Source: a virus. From it: a stretch of DNA of 46,362 nucleotides. Under the pieces are notes generated by a model, which made no database searches, had not been told where the DNA came from, and worked only from the letters and a program-made list of their open reading frames with translations. Shown one piece after another: positions 25,765 to 33,590 of this stretch (positions are counted from its first letter, which is position 1; each line of letters starts with the position of its first letter). The translations under genes and the position numbers were made by a program. The stretch is from positions 1-46,362 of IMG/VR virus record IMGVR_UViG_3300032238_001861, one strand, 5' to 3'.

Positions 25765-26031
25765 TTAGGTTTTTTTCTTATTATTTTTTCTAGAAGATTC
25801 CACATCTTCGACAATTTTTATTTCGGTGTATCCAATGTTAGAAAGATAATTTATCCACGAAGGTAAATCTTTTTCTATTATCCAAGAGTTTTCAAATTTT
25901 TTACTTCCAATGCTATTAACTATTAAAATATGATCTAAGTCTTGATCCTTATGTCTAGTTATCTCTATGACTGAGGATGACTTATTTGATTTCTTACTAA
26001 AAACGGCTTTTAATCCTTCATTAATAATCAT
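25765..26031 (-). CDS. Small hypothetical protein, 88 aa
   Basis: This 88-residue protein contains IEKDLPSWINYLSNIGYTEI at residues about 52-71 and a Lys-rich end (SSRKNNKKKT). I do not recognise the family. It looks like a small alpha/beta domain with a charged tail. It heads the small-gene block in this part of the window, after a 50-base gap from the glycan island. The gap has a weak GTATAAT element but no ATATATA motif. No signal or membrane segment. Confidence 0.45.
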   Translation of the reverse strand: MIINEGLKAVFSKKSNKSSSVIEITRHKDQDLDHILIVNSIGSKKFENSWIIEKDLPSWINYLSNIGYTEIKIVEDVESSRKNNKKKT

Positions 26032-26081
26032 AACATGCTTCTTAGATTATACGCATCTTTATTTGGATAATTTCAGAAAAA

Positions 26082-26744
26082 TCACAAGTACGTCTTAAAT
26101 CTGTATTCTCTATCAAAATATGCAATTTCTTCCTCCGTTTGTTTAGTGATAATGATACAATTCTGTCCGTATGAAATAGACGAAATATGCAGAGAGTTTT
26201 TTATCCCGCTAAACTCTTGGTTTATCATGTCTATAAATTTTGAGCTATATTTTATGGCATCAAATAATCCTATTTTATACCCATAGACACTTGAATCTGA
26301 TCTCCAATAATTGGTTTCTATATCTTCAATTATATAAATTCCTCCATAATCCAAAAGATTAGAAAAAAGATATTCAAAGGTTTCTATTTGATGTAAAGGG
26401 TGATGACTTCCATCATCTATTATAAATTTACAGCTTTCAACTATATCCTTTACCTTAGAAAGATCATCAATATTGCTCTGATCTCCTTTTATAACATTAC
26501 ATCCGTCTAGATATCCCTCAACATTTATATCCATACAGTAAACATCTGCATATGGAAAATATTCTTTCCACATTCTAACAGAGCTCCCTGTGTGATATCC
26601 TATCTCCAACATTTTAAACCTCTGGTTTCTTAAGCTTTCTAAATACCTAGGATAAAAAAAGTGATACCCATGATAAGTTACTTTATCAGTCTGGTTTTTT
26701 TCAGAAAGTGTGTAAAAATCTTTCTCTTTTATCGAATTTTCCAT
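26082..26744 (-). CDS. SAM-dependent methyltransferase (TylF/CmcI-like)
   Basis: This is a 220-residue class I methyltransferase. The SAM-binding glycine loop is MLEIGYHTGSS (residues 45-55), and MDIN at 71-74 would hold the ribose. FIIDDGSHHPLHQ near residues 108-118 resembles the metal/substrate-binding DDGSH loop of macrocin O-methyltransferase and cephalosporin hydroxylase relatives. These enzymes commonly O-methylate sugar hydroxyls in glycan or macrolide pathways. The start overlaps the upstream glycosyltransferase by 16 bases. As the last gene of the glycan island it could methylate the finished glycan. The substrate is inferred. Confidence 0.7.
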   Translation of the reverse strand: MENSIKEKDFYTLSEKNQTDKVTYHGYHFFYPRYLESLRNQRFKMLEIGYHTGSSVRMWKEYFPYADVYCMDINVEGYLDGCNVIKGDQSNIDDLSKVKDIVESCKFIIDDGSHHPLHQIETFEYLFSNLLDYGGIYIIEDIETNYWRSDSSVYGYKIGLFDAIKYSSKFIDMINQEFSGIKNSLHISSISYGQNCIIITKQTEEEIAYFDREYRFKTYL

Positions 26745-27433
26745 TTTTCTTGAAATATTGTTTGTGATCCTCCTGTTAGTCTATACATTTCTTCATTAGT
26801 TTCTACTACCCTCTCTGTTGTTTTTCCTATGTTTTTATCGTGGTGTATAACTACTGAATCTGTGACCAATGCATGATTTATTCCCTTATCGTAAAGAGTC
26901 ATAGCATAGTCATTATCACAAAACCAATGATAAAATCTTTCATCAAGATCTCCAATTTTATCATAGATCTCCCTTTTGTGAACTATACACCAGCCAGATA
27001 TTTGCTTTCTGATTTCGTATCCCTTAAGAATCCCGCTATGAATTTCTATCCCATACATAGGTTGTGTTATTGGACATATAGGAGAGAAAGAAATTATCCC
27101 AGGATTTTCCCTATTAGCTTTCAATATTTCAGAAAACCAATTTTTCATAAATTGTAAATCGTTGTTGCATAAAGCAACCCATTCAGATTCTCCTTTTTTT
27201 CTCCCGAAATTTAAAAACTTATGATAACCGTAAGGGAGGGGTGCATTGTAAGTAGCCACATTAGTAGGAAAATACGTTTCCCATTTAATTTCGGGAGATG
27301 ATTCAACTACTATAACATTAAAAATATTAGGATCTTCCTCTGAACGAAAAAGACTTTCGATGCAATTCAACGTTAGATTTTTACAATATTCATCCTTAGC
27401 ATAACTAATTATTACTACGTCTAATTTGTGCAC
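26729..27433 (-). CDS. Glycosyltransferase family 2-like
   Basis: This 234-residue GT-A-type enzyme starts with the beta-alpha entry MHKLDVVIISYAKDEYCKNL. NND at residues 90-92 within ALCNNDLQF would be the metal/nucleotide-sugar site, and CDNDYAM at 172-178 matches the acceptor-side acidic motif of GT2 enzymes. It begins with GTG at 27433, giving GTG CAC AAA. There is no membrane segment, so it acts in the cytosol. It overlaps the next gene by 16 bases. The sugar donor and acceptor cannot be told from sequence. Confidence 0.78.
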   Translation of the reverse strand: MHKLDVVIISYAKDEYCKNLTLNCIESLFRSEEDPNIFNVIVVESSPEIKWETYFPTNVATYNAPLPYGYHKFLNFGRKKGESEWVALCNNDLQFMKNWFSEILKANRENPGIISFSPICPITQPMYGIEIHSGILKGYEIRKQISGWCIVHKREIYDKIGDLDERFYHWFCDNDYAMTLYDKGINHALVTDSVVIHHDKNIGKTTERVVETNEEMYRLTGGSQTIFQEKWKIR

Positions 27434-27525
27434 AGCGGTATAATTTTTTTCTTCTTACCTTTAATACTATTTAAAAAATCAAAAGTTCCAGATTTATTTA
27501 CCTAGAATGTTGATCTAGAAAAAAA
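27434..27525. other. 92-base gap inside the glycan island, nothing recognised
   Basis: This gap lies between the GT2 gene (start 27433) and the stop of the SIS isomerase gene (27526). It is A/T-rich, without a stem-loop or ATATATA motif that I can see. TTATAC occurs about ten bases before the GTG start and might be a weak -10 element. Confidence 0.3.
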
Positions 27526-28107
27526 CTAAATCCCCTTAGCTTTAATGCTTAGATAACCTCCATGATGCCTTTTAGCATAATCGTTTTTATTAAAATTTTT
27601 AGATCTCATAAGATCTACTACAATTAGATCTGATATTACTGACATACATGTGGTAGATGTTGTAGGGGTTAATCCTAAAGGACATATCTCTTCAACCTTA
27701 CCGAACTCAAAAACATCAGAACATTTGAGATTCAAATAAGGATTAGTTTCCCCAGTTATTACAAAAATAGGATTTTGATATTCCAGTTCATGCACTAAAG
27801 AAATTAGTTCATGGATTTCTCGGGTTTTCCCGGAGTTAGTAAAAAGTATAAGGACATCTTTAGGTTGGATGATGCCAAGGTCACCGTGCTGGGCTTCCGA
27901 TGGATGCAGAAAAATAGAAGGGGTTCCTGTAGAAGAAAGGGTTGTTGCTAGAGTGTGTGAAATCTGTCCAGCTTTACCCATACCTGATGTAATAATTTTA
28001 GAGGAGCCGTCTAGACTTCTTTTTATACATCCAATGAATTCTTGAAGTCTATCAAGGGGGATTTGAGCAATAGCTTCAATTTCTTTCGATACAAGATCTT
28101 TATACAT
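27526..28107 (-). CDS. SIS-domain sugar isomerase, arabinose-5-phosphate isomerase (KdsD)-like
   Basis: This 193-residue single SIS domain matches KdsD/GutQ-type isomerases, which convert ribulose-5-phosphate to arabinose-5-phosphate, the first step towards Kdo. Motifs: SGMGKAG (41-47) for phosphate binding, the AQHGDLG active-site loop (72-78), NSGKT (91-95), and LTPTTSTT (146-153). The CBS domains of full-length KdsD (about 320 aa) are absent, as in several capsule-locus isomerases. No KdsA, KdsB or KdsC is visible here, so it must feed host enzymes or make a different sugar. The start overlaps the fcl/gmd remnant stop by 8 bases, showing that translational coupling survived the upstream deletion. 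Confidence 0.82.
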   Translation of the reverse strand: MYKDLVSKEIEAIAQIPLDRLQEFIGCIKRSLDGSSKIITSGMGKAGQISHTLATTLSSTGTPSIFLHPSEAQHGDLGIIQPKDVLILFTNSGKTREIHELISLVHELEYQNPIFVITGETNPYLNLKCSDVFEFGKVEEICPLGLTPTTSTTCMSVISDLIVVDLMRSKNFNKNDYAKRHHGGYLSIKAKGI

Positions 28108-28521
28108 TACAATTCATTTTTTCTTCTACCATCTCTTTTAAAATTTCAGATAATGTTATAGTCGATTTCCATCCGAGATTTTTTTGTGCTTTTGTTGAAT
28201 CTCCTATTAATAAATCGACCTCAGAAGGCCTAAAGTATTTAGGGTCCACATCAACAATAATTTCCCCTGTATTTTTATATTCTCTGTTATAAAATCAGCT
28301 TTAAAATCGCTATTAGCCTTTATTCCTCCAACTTTAGCAGCACATAGAAAAACTATGTCGGGCTTATTAAAATGGAGATATGATAAGGTTTCTTCCCTAT
28401 TAGAAAGATCCACATCAGATCTTTTAGGAGCAAGTATTCTGTAATTCGAATATTTTTCTAAACATTTATTATAAAGATTGCTTCCTACTAATCCAGAGGA
28501 TCCAAAAATACAAAGAATCAT
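28100..28521 (-). pseudogene. Deletion-fused remnant: fcl (GDP-L-fucose synthase) N-terminus joined out of frame to gmd (GDP-mannose 4,6-dehydratase) C-terminus
   Basis: From ATG 28521 the first 85 or so codons give a GDP-fucose synthase N-terminus: MILCIFGSSGLVGSNL, then KRSDVDLSNREET, KPDIVFLCAAKVGGI and FITENIKIQ. After about 28270-28297 that frame turns into nonsense and stops at 28207. The adjacent frame instead gives a Gmd C-terminus: IIVDVDPKYFRPSEVDLLIG, then STKAQKNLGWKSTITLSEIL, ending with TAA at 28100-28102. The fcl catalytic half and most of gmd are missing. The likely history is an in-operon fcl-gmd pair collapsed by one deletion. The surviving gmd stop still overlaps the downstream isomerase start. 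Confidence 0.85.
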
Positions 28522-28526
28522 AACGA

Positions 28527-28534
28527 TATTTATA
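28527..28534 (-). promoter_or_regulatory. TATAAATA, exact T4 late-type -10 element upstream of the fcl remnant
   Basis: The minus strand reads TATAAATA, identical to the T4 late promoter octamer, five bases before ATG 28521. At T4 geometry transcription would start on the A of the ATG. It lies in the 57-base gap after the methyltransferase gene and could still drive the downstream isomerase. Confidence 0.45.
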
Positions 28535-28578
28535 AATTATATAAAATGTATTAAAGATAGTTCCTCCTATAACGTGAA

Positions 28579-29160
28579 TTATTTGTACATATAGACAGTA
28601 AAATCGTTTTTTAGATAGTCGTGTCTAAATGTAAAATTCTTACATAATGATGAAACAATAGGTAAAGCCTCTTCTATTTTGGTATATTTCATTCCGATTT
28701 CTCTATTGCCCTCGCTTAGGTCAGAAAGGAAATTAAAGGCTAATCCTTTTTTGGAAATTTCATACATTTTTTTTATGCAATCATTAGTATTTTTTTCCCA
28801 TTCATAATCAAAACAAAATATTCCCGATGCAAAAACCCAGTCATATTTCTCGTCGATTGAATATATTTCACAATTTTTAAAATCCCTCCCTGGGTATTTA
28901 TTTTTAGCCTTGTCTATTGCAGATGCTCTCAGATCTATACCAGTATAATTTTGAATATATTTACAAAGATCCCCGTATCCACACCCAACATCTAATACCG
29001 TATCGTTTTGGTTGTATCCTCTAATCTGTAGGAGTATTTCAAATCTACTATTTTGAGAATGTATCGATCCCCATCCAAGCTGGTTTACCTCTTTATCTGA
29101 CGTAAACATTGTTAAATACTTTTTATCGATATCAAATTTTAAATTTTGTTTTGATTTCAT
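28579..29160 (-). CDS. SAM-dependent methyltransferase
   Basis: This is a 193-residue class I methyltransferase. SAM motif I is VLDVGCGYGDL (residues 55-65). GIDLRASAIDKAKNKYPGRD carries the acidic ribose-binding position, and YDWVFASGIFCF is the post-II strand. The short, compact form suggests a small-molecule or sugar substrate, but nothing in the sequence fixes it. It starts 29 bases inside the end of the glycosyltransferase gene before it, as is usual in this operon. The gene after it is the fcl/gmd remnant, with a 57-base gap between them. Confidence 0.72.
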   Translation of the reverse strand: MKSKQNLKFDIDKKYLTMFTSDKEVNQLGWGSIHSQNSRFEILLQIRGYNQNDTVLDVGCGYGDLCKYIQNYTGIDLRASAIDKAKNKYPGRDFKNCEIYSIDEKYDWVFASGIFCFDYEWEKNTNDCIKKMYEISKKGLAFNFLSDLSEGNREIGMKYTKIEEALPIVSSLCKNFTFRHDYLKNDFTVYMYK

Positions 29161-30049
29161 TGTTAAATTTATCTTCTAAAATTTGCCACTTACTTCCTAT
29201 TTCAATTTCTGCATTCCAGTTGTTATGCCAATGCCAACTGAATACCCCCTCATACATCAATTTTGAACTCCATTCTGTTTTTTTGAAAGGATAAAGAATA
29301 AAATTAACTAATTCCTTATATTCGGGGTCGTTGTTTTTTTGTTCCTCTGTTAATTTAATTTGCCACTCAGTATTAAAGAACGCACAAGGGAAAACTGTCC
29401 AATCCTTATTATAAGATCTAACTTTTTGATATAAAACTGTTGACCAATTAACAGTTCCAGAATAAACTTCACCTTTTGCTATTTCTTTTAAAAGATCTTT
29501 AGAAAGTTTACTACCTTTAAACATCCTCATCACCGCACCATTTATCATTTCTTCTTGGAAGGACCATTTATACATAAATTCTTGATCAAGAATAGGGGAG
29601 AAATCCCTTAAAAAAACGACATCAAAATCTACGTATAATCCTCCATAATTATGCAAAACCAAAATTCTGAAAAGATCCCCCGCAGAATAGTTTAAGTCGT
29701 CTTTTACTAGAAGAACATCTAACCTCCCTTCCAATTCAGTTCCTCGTGCTTCTTTGATAGGATCCCATATTTTAAAATTTATATAAGGGAGAAAAGGCAA
29801 CAAAAAATGATTCGACCTTAGGTCTACATTTGACCATATGTTTAATCGTGTATTCTTAAGATCTTGAGTACAAAGATATGATTTTATAGATAAAATTTGT
29901 TTTCTCTCGAATGGTAAACCGACATTCCAAAACATGTGATATTCAGTTATTTCCTTGCGAACAGATGTCTTAATTTGTCTACAATACTCCACACATTTTT
30001 CTACATTATAATATAGGTCGTGGTGTGTTTCTTCAGTAATGTGTAACAT
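29132..30049 (-). CDS. GT32-like glycosyltransferase (DXD sugar-binding region)
   Basis: This 305-residue protein matches the GT32/DXD-containing family (OCH1-like, capsular transferases). SAGDLFRILVLHNYGGLYVD (residues 122-141) includes the typical D-x-x-R (D125, R128) and YGG, followed by DFD at 141-143 as the metal-binding DXD. Then comes AVMRMFKGS in the donor-site region, and SWHWHNNWN near the C-terminus. These enzymes add a hexose to glycan or toxin targets. No signal peptide or transmembrane helix is visible, so it should act in the cytosol. It overlaps the epimerase gene by 17 bases. Confidence 0.78.
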   Translation of the reverse strand: MLHITEETHHDLYYNVEKCVEYCRQIKTSVRKEITEYHMFWNVGLPFERKQILSIKSYLCTQDLKNTRLNIWSNVDLRSNHFLLPFLPYINFKIWDPIKEARGTELEGRLDVLLVKDDLNYSAGDLFRILVLHNYGGLYVDFDVVFLRDFSPILDQEFMYKWSFQEEMINGAVMRMFKGSKLSKDLLKEIAKGEVYSGTVNWSTVLYQKVRSYNKDWTVFPCAFFNTEWQIKLTEEQKNNDPEYKELVNFILYPFKKTEWSSKLMYEGVFSWHWHNNWNAEIEIGSKWQILEDKFNNEIKTKFKI

Positions 30050-30704
30050 ATTTAGCTAAAGTTTTTTTAATGTAAAATTCAGTTTTTATTCCCAGAAAGC
30101 TGATTGCTTGTTCAACTTCTTCCGAATTAACAGTAGATTGATCTAAACATTCTTTCTTGATTTTGTTTACTATGGGTTTATTTCCAGTTAAAGATTCTAA
30201 AATGTCAACAATATCATGAACCTTCAAAGCTTGCACCCCGCCAACATTTAAAATTTTATTAGGTTCAAAGTTTTGTATGATATACTCAACAATACTCCTA
30301 GCGTCATCAACGTCCAATATACTTCTTTTTGTGTCATAAATTTGTATTTCATCTCCTGACATTATCTTACCAAGAATAAAATTTATAAGATTTCTTTTGC
30401 ATCCGCCAAAGCCAACAATTTGGGGAAGTCTAAATATCCAATAATTAATCCCTAATCCTTGTATGATTTGTTCCATTTCTTTCTTGTGTAAGATATATGG
30501 TGAAGATTGGGTTAATATTGAAACAGAACTGAAATAAACAAGAGGAACACAAGCGTTCGATTCTATTACCTTTAAAAGGAGTTTTTTTTCTCTTTCAAAT
30601 TCTTTCTGGTCGGTTTCTGAAGAGTCTGAAACTCCGGAAGCAAAAACAATAACATTGTCAATTCCTTGGAACTTTCTTGCCAGTAGACCATTTCCTATAA
30701 CCAT
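30033..30704 (-). CDS. NAD-dependent sugar epimerase/reductase (extended SDR), N-terminally short
   Basis: This 223-residue protein begins MVIGNGLLARKF, with a reduced dinucleotide-binding loop (GNGLLA in place of GxxGxxG). The catalytic Tyr-Lys pair is present as SSPYILHKKE (Y70, K74) after FSSVS at 58-62, and RLPQIVGFGG follows as in nucleotide-sugar SDRs. Typical members are about 300 aa, so the protein has lost part of the first strand-helix and some C-terminal substrate sequence. It may be a dTDP-4-dehydrorhamnose reductase-like or related enzyme. The precise sugar is unknown. It is four bases from the next upstream gene. Confidence 0.68.
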   Translation of the reverse strand: MVIGNGLLARKFQGIDNVIVFASGVSDSSETDQKEFEREKKLLLKVIESNACVPLVYFSSVSILTQSSPYILHKKEMEQIIQGLGINYWIFRLPQIVGFGGCKRNLINFILGKIMSGDEIQIYDTKRSILDVDDARSIVEYIIQNFEPNKILNVGGVQALKVHDIVDILESLTGNKPIVNKIKKECLDQSTVNSEEVEQAISFLGIKTEFYIKKTLAKYVTHY

Positions 30705-30708
30705 AGAT

Positions 30709-31347
30709 CTAATTTTTTTGAACTAAAAGACAATCCCAATAATTAAGTCCCTGTTCTCCTGAAATTCCCTTGTGTTGTTCTATACTGTACTTAACAAAGT
30801 TGTAAAAGCCAAGTTTTATTTTCAATTTATCATGGTATAATTGATTATTTGGAAAATATGGATTCATTCCTCTAAAATCGTGATACTCGATACTTATTTG
30901 TCTAGAAATTGGATAATGTAAAGATTCTAATAGACCGTATTCTGCCCCTTCGATGTCAATTTTAATCAGCTCTATAGAATTAATTGAAAATTCGTCTTTA
31001 AGATCATTGAGGGTCACAGTTTCAATCATGATATTCCCCTGTTTTTCAACGAAGGAAACATCATGCATTGTATTAACTGAACTAAATGCGTCAGAGTCAT
31101 TATATATGGTGAATTTCAAAGGCTCTTTAGATTCTTCTGTGGTTATTGCCTTGTTTACAAAATAGAAATTAGGATGATCGGGAATTTGTGAAATTTTAGG
31201 ATTTGGATCTACTGCTAAAACTTTCATTCCTTTTTCTAGCATGGCTTTTGAAAATAGGAAGTCTACCCCACATCCCAGATCTAAAACCCACCCACCTTTT
31301 TCTAAAATTTCTAAATCAACAGAATGCTCATAAATGGTTGTAATCAT
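30709..31347 (-). CDS. FkbM-family methyltransferase
   Basis: This is a 212-residue protein with the FkbM pattern: SAM motif VLDLGCGVDFL (residues 21-31), AVDPNP as the acidic loop, and the hallmark ELIKIDIEGAEYGLLESL (about 126-143). FkbM enzymes O-methylate sugars or polyketides. It is one of three FkbM-like genes in this island, which implies several methylation sites on the glycan. It lies four bases upstream of the epimerase start and follows the glycosyltransferase stop by two bases. The substrate is inferred from context. Confidence 0.78.
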   Translation of the reverse strand: MITTIYEHSVDLEILEKGGWVLDLGCGVDFLFSKAMLEKGMKVLAVDPNPKISQIPDHPNFYFVNKAITTEESKEPLKFTIYNDSDAFSSVNTMHDVSFVEKQGNIMIETVTLNDLKDEFSINSIELIKIDIEGAEYGLLESLHYPISRQISIEYHDFRGMNPYFPNNQLYHDKLKIKLGFYNFVKYSIEQHKGISGEQGLNYWDCLLVQKN

Positions 31348-31349
31348 TT

Positions 31350-32177
31350 TTAATCTATTAATATTTCGTCTAACCGGATATTTTGAGTGCCGAATATATA
31401 TTCAATTATCGGTTTGCATAGATGAATATTTTCAGCAAAAGGTCTTAAAAAGTTACAGATCACATATTCGTTATTAATTAATTTATTTTTATCTATATTC
31501 CACCAAGATCTGTCTATCCAATTGTCCCGTATATCAACATCCCTTTTTATTTCATTAATTCTATCTTTTGTTGGGGAAAATCTATTCATTAGTACTCTCA
31601 TCAAAGATTCATCAGAGAATCCATCTAATCCAGATAAATCCGGATGGTTATTAACAGATTCTTTGTGGTCATAATATCTAATATTACACCACGTATCAAA
31701 TAGAGATTTGTAGTTTAGATTATCTGGATTTATTAATTCCTTGAAGAGATATGATTCCCCTGTAAGGTTACTCGTAGGAAATTTACCCTCGTCAAGTGTC
31801 CCGTTGTAGATCTCAGAGCCAACCCTGAGCATTTTTCCAAAATCCCTCTGAGATAGGATTCTGTGTACAAATTCAGATTGTAGTGGAATAGTATCTATAT
31901 CCTCTATCATACACACATCATCACCAAATTGTCCAGCTAATATATGTCTGTACATTTTTGCTTGGTTGGGAGTAGGTATATTAGGTTGAACGGGGAATAA
32001 ATAAACCTCACCATATTTTTTAAGCCTTTTTACGATCTCATCATTTTCTTTTCTGTCCGTTACAAATGCTAAACACACCTTTACTTCCGGAAAATATTTA
32101 TTCCAAGACTTAACCACTATAGGCCAGAAATTTTTAAAATCAGAATCGTCTGAGCTAACAATAACTCTATTAAACAT
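31350..32177 (-). CDS. Glycosyltransferase-like protein, paralogue of 41643..42377
   Basis: This is a 275-residue protein with a candidate GT-A DXD, IEDIDTIPL (D93, D95). The N-terminus has FKNFWPIVVKSWNKYFPEVK, then NQAKMYRHI before the DXD. Near the C-terminus it has FLRPFAENIHLCKPII. The gene at 41643 shows the same order (FWPYVSRMW, QAQCIRFW, DMDMLP, LPRPLSSNIDLCRSLF), so the two are diverged copies. No membrane segment. It probably transfers a sugar within the island's glycan, but no named family is certain. The start overlaps the WbqC gene by 8 bases. Confidence 0.65.
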   Translation of the reverse strand: MFNRVIVSSDDSDFKNFWPIVVKSWNKYFPEVKVCLAFVTDRKENDEIVKRLKKYGEVYLFPVQPNIPTPNQAKMYRHILAGQFGDDVCMIEDIDTIPLQSEFVHRILSQRDFGKMLRVGSEIYNGTLDEGKFPTSNLTGESYLFKELINPDNLNYKSLFDTWCNIRYYDHKESVNNHPDLSGLDGFSDESLMRVLMNRFSPTKDRINEIKRDVDIRDNWIDRSWWNIDKNKLINNEYVICNFLRPFAENIHLCKPIIEYIFGTQNIRLDEILID

Positions 32178-32736
32178 ATTTTTTTAGTATTTTTAAAATG
32201 GGTTCCTTGATCATTTCTTCCTCTTTTTGAAAAAATACCTCTATACCATTTTTTTTGAAAATCTCTAGGTCTAAGTATTTTTTTCCAGAAATGCCAGAAA
32301 TATAAGTAGAAGCTTCGAATTTTAAGCATATGTCCAAAATTCTTTCGCTTGCTTTTAATTCAGTAGGGTAATCGGATAATATTTCGGTATCGACTTCAAT
32401 AATATCACATATTTTTTTGATTATATTAGTATTGGTGTCTTTTAAATCATGACCTATGAAAGGATCAAATTTTTCTAAAATCTTTTTGTATTCGGGAAGT
32501 GATTTTTTTATTCTTTCCCAATCATCGGTTGGGGATAAATATTTTTTTGTAAATATTGGATCTAGTCCTCTATTAACAGAAATAGTATACCATTTATCGT
32601 CCATACTAAATCTATTCTGCAGATTGTTCTTCTGAAATTGTGACTGATTCAAAAGAATAAATTTTTGGGATTTTTCGACTTTCTGAAAAAAAGGATACCA
32701 GGGGAAAAAATTAGGCTGGTGTATAGAAATAGTCAT
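32170..32736 (-). CDS. WbqC-like protein
   Basis: This 188-residue protein starts with the WbqC family hallmark MTISIHQPNFFPWYPFF, followed by KFILLNQSQFQKNNLQNRF where relatives have a conserved 'D...f.K.s..NR'. WbqC-like proteins occur in O-antigen and other surface-glycan loci, and their reaction is not established to my knowledge. They have been suggested to act in amino-sugar modification. The fit is strong at the N-terminus; the protein is slightly shorter than usual (about 220-240 aa). Its start and the upstream GSCFA stop share a base (TAATG). Confidence 0.75.
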   Translation of the reverse strand: MTISIHQPNFFPWYPFFQKVEKSQKFILLNQSQFQKNNLQNRFSMDDKWYTISVNRGLDPIFTKKYLSPTDDWERIKKSLPEYKKILEKFDPFIGHDLKDTNTNIIKKICDIIEVDTEILSDYPTELKASERILDICLKFEASTYISGISGKKYLDLEIFKKNGIEVFFQKEEEMIKEPILKILKKYV

Positions 32737-33590
32737 TACTTTATGAAATATTTTTTAAATTCACTCATAATTCCCTCAACAAAATCTCTACGAACATGTC
32801 TCGCATCTTCCATATAAACAGCTTCTCTATTACTATTTGATGAAATCTCAAAGCTATGGAAATAATTGACTATATCTGGATATTCTTCCTGTATTTGTCC
32901 AGCTACGGTTCTTAATATAGATTTACTTTCAGTATTTGCAATTAAATGGTCTAAATCTCTGAAGGTCATTCCTAGGGGAACAGGAGAAACAGTTAAAATT
33001 ATACGACAATTAGGATTTATATTTTTTAGTATTTCAACAATCTTTTTCACATTATCGTAATTTTCATTGAATTTAGTAGGTCGAAATACGCACTCATGTC
33101 CACCTCCTCCAGCATAACCCGGTGTGGAACATATTGCGGAGTTTCCATTAAAGAAAACTTCTGTAAGTCCTAAAGTTATTACTAAACATTCAGAGTTTAA
33201 AATTCCAAATTTTATATCCTCGTTTAATTTATTTATTTTTTTCCAAAGATCCTCTTTCGTATCACCAAATACACACCTTCTGTAAGGGTCTTGCCACCTA
33301 TTACCCAGATCCCAAACATCATCCTCTTTCTGTACAAATTCACCGGTTATTCTTTGAAATTCATATAATATAGTATATGTGTTATACCATATCAATCTTG
33401 GCTCTGGTGTTGAGCTTGTCTCCTCTGGAACCAATACATTATACGAATTTCTCATGAGAAAATCCTTTATCTCAAGTGCAAAACAGCTACCTATAGTGAA
33501 AACTTTTGTGTTTACATCGATGAATTTATTAGATTCCCTTTTAATTGGATTACTTTGTAGATCCTGGGTCAAATCCCTGCATTTTTTCAT
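32736..33590 (-). CDS. GSCFA-domain protein (SGNH-hydrolase-like)
   Basis: This 284-residue protein carries the defining TIGSCFALEI (residues 32-41), then VITLGLTEVF in the middle and VSPVPLGMTF further on. These are the blocks of the GSCFA family, which belongs to the SGNH/GDSL hydrolase-like superfamily. Members occur in Bacteroidota and in glycan loci and may act as O-acyl esterases or transferases. Ser35 in GSCFA would be the nucleophile, and a C-terminal MEDARHVRRD supplies the likely acid-His pair. This would be an O-acetyl-type modification of the glycan, by inference. It overlaps the FkbM gene by 41 bases. Confidence 0.8.
   Translation of the reverse strand: MKKCRDLTQDLQSNPIKRESNKFIDVNTKVFTIGSCFALEIKDFLMRNSYNVLVPEETSSTPEPRLIWYNTYTILYEFQRITGEFVQKEDDVWDLGNRWQDPYRRCVFGDTKEDLWKKINKLNEDIKFGILNSECLVITLGLTEVFFNGNSAICSTPGYAGGGGHECVFRPTKFNENYDNVKKIVEILKNINPNCRIILTVSPVPLGMTFRDLDHLIANTESKSILRTVAGQIQEEYPDIVNYFHSFEISSNSNREAVYMEDARHVRRDFVEGIMSEFKKYFIK

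Noticed and set aside
25764-25814. Longer start (ATG 25814) for the hypothetical protein at 25161
   Set aside because: It would overlap the neighbouring gene by 50 bases. The internal ATG at 25763 lies one base after that gene's stop, matching local practice.
28100-28521. Programmed ribosomal frameshift producing an Fcl-Gmd fusion
   Set aside because: Each half lacks most of its enzyme, including the Fcl catalytic Tyr/Lys and the Gmd N-terminal nucleotide-binding fold. A fusion product would be inactive, and no slippery heptamer with structure is evident.
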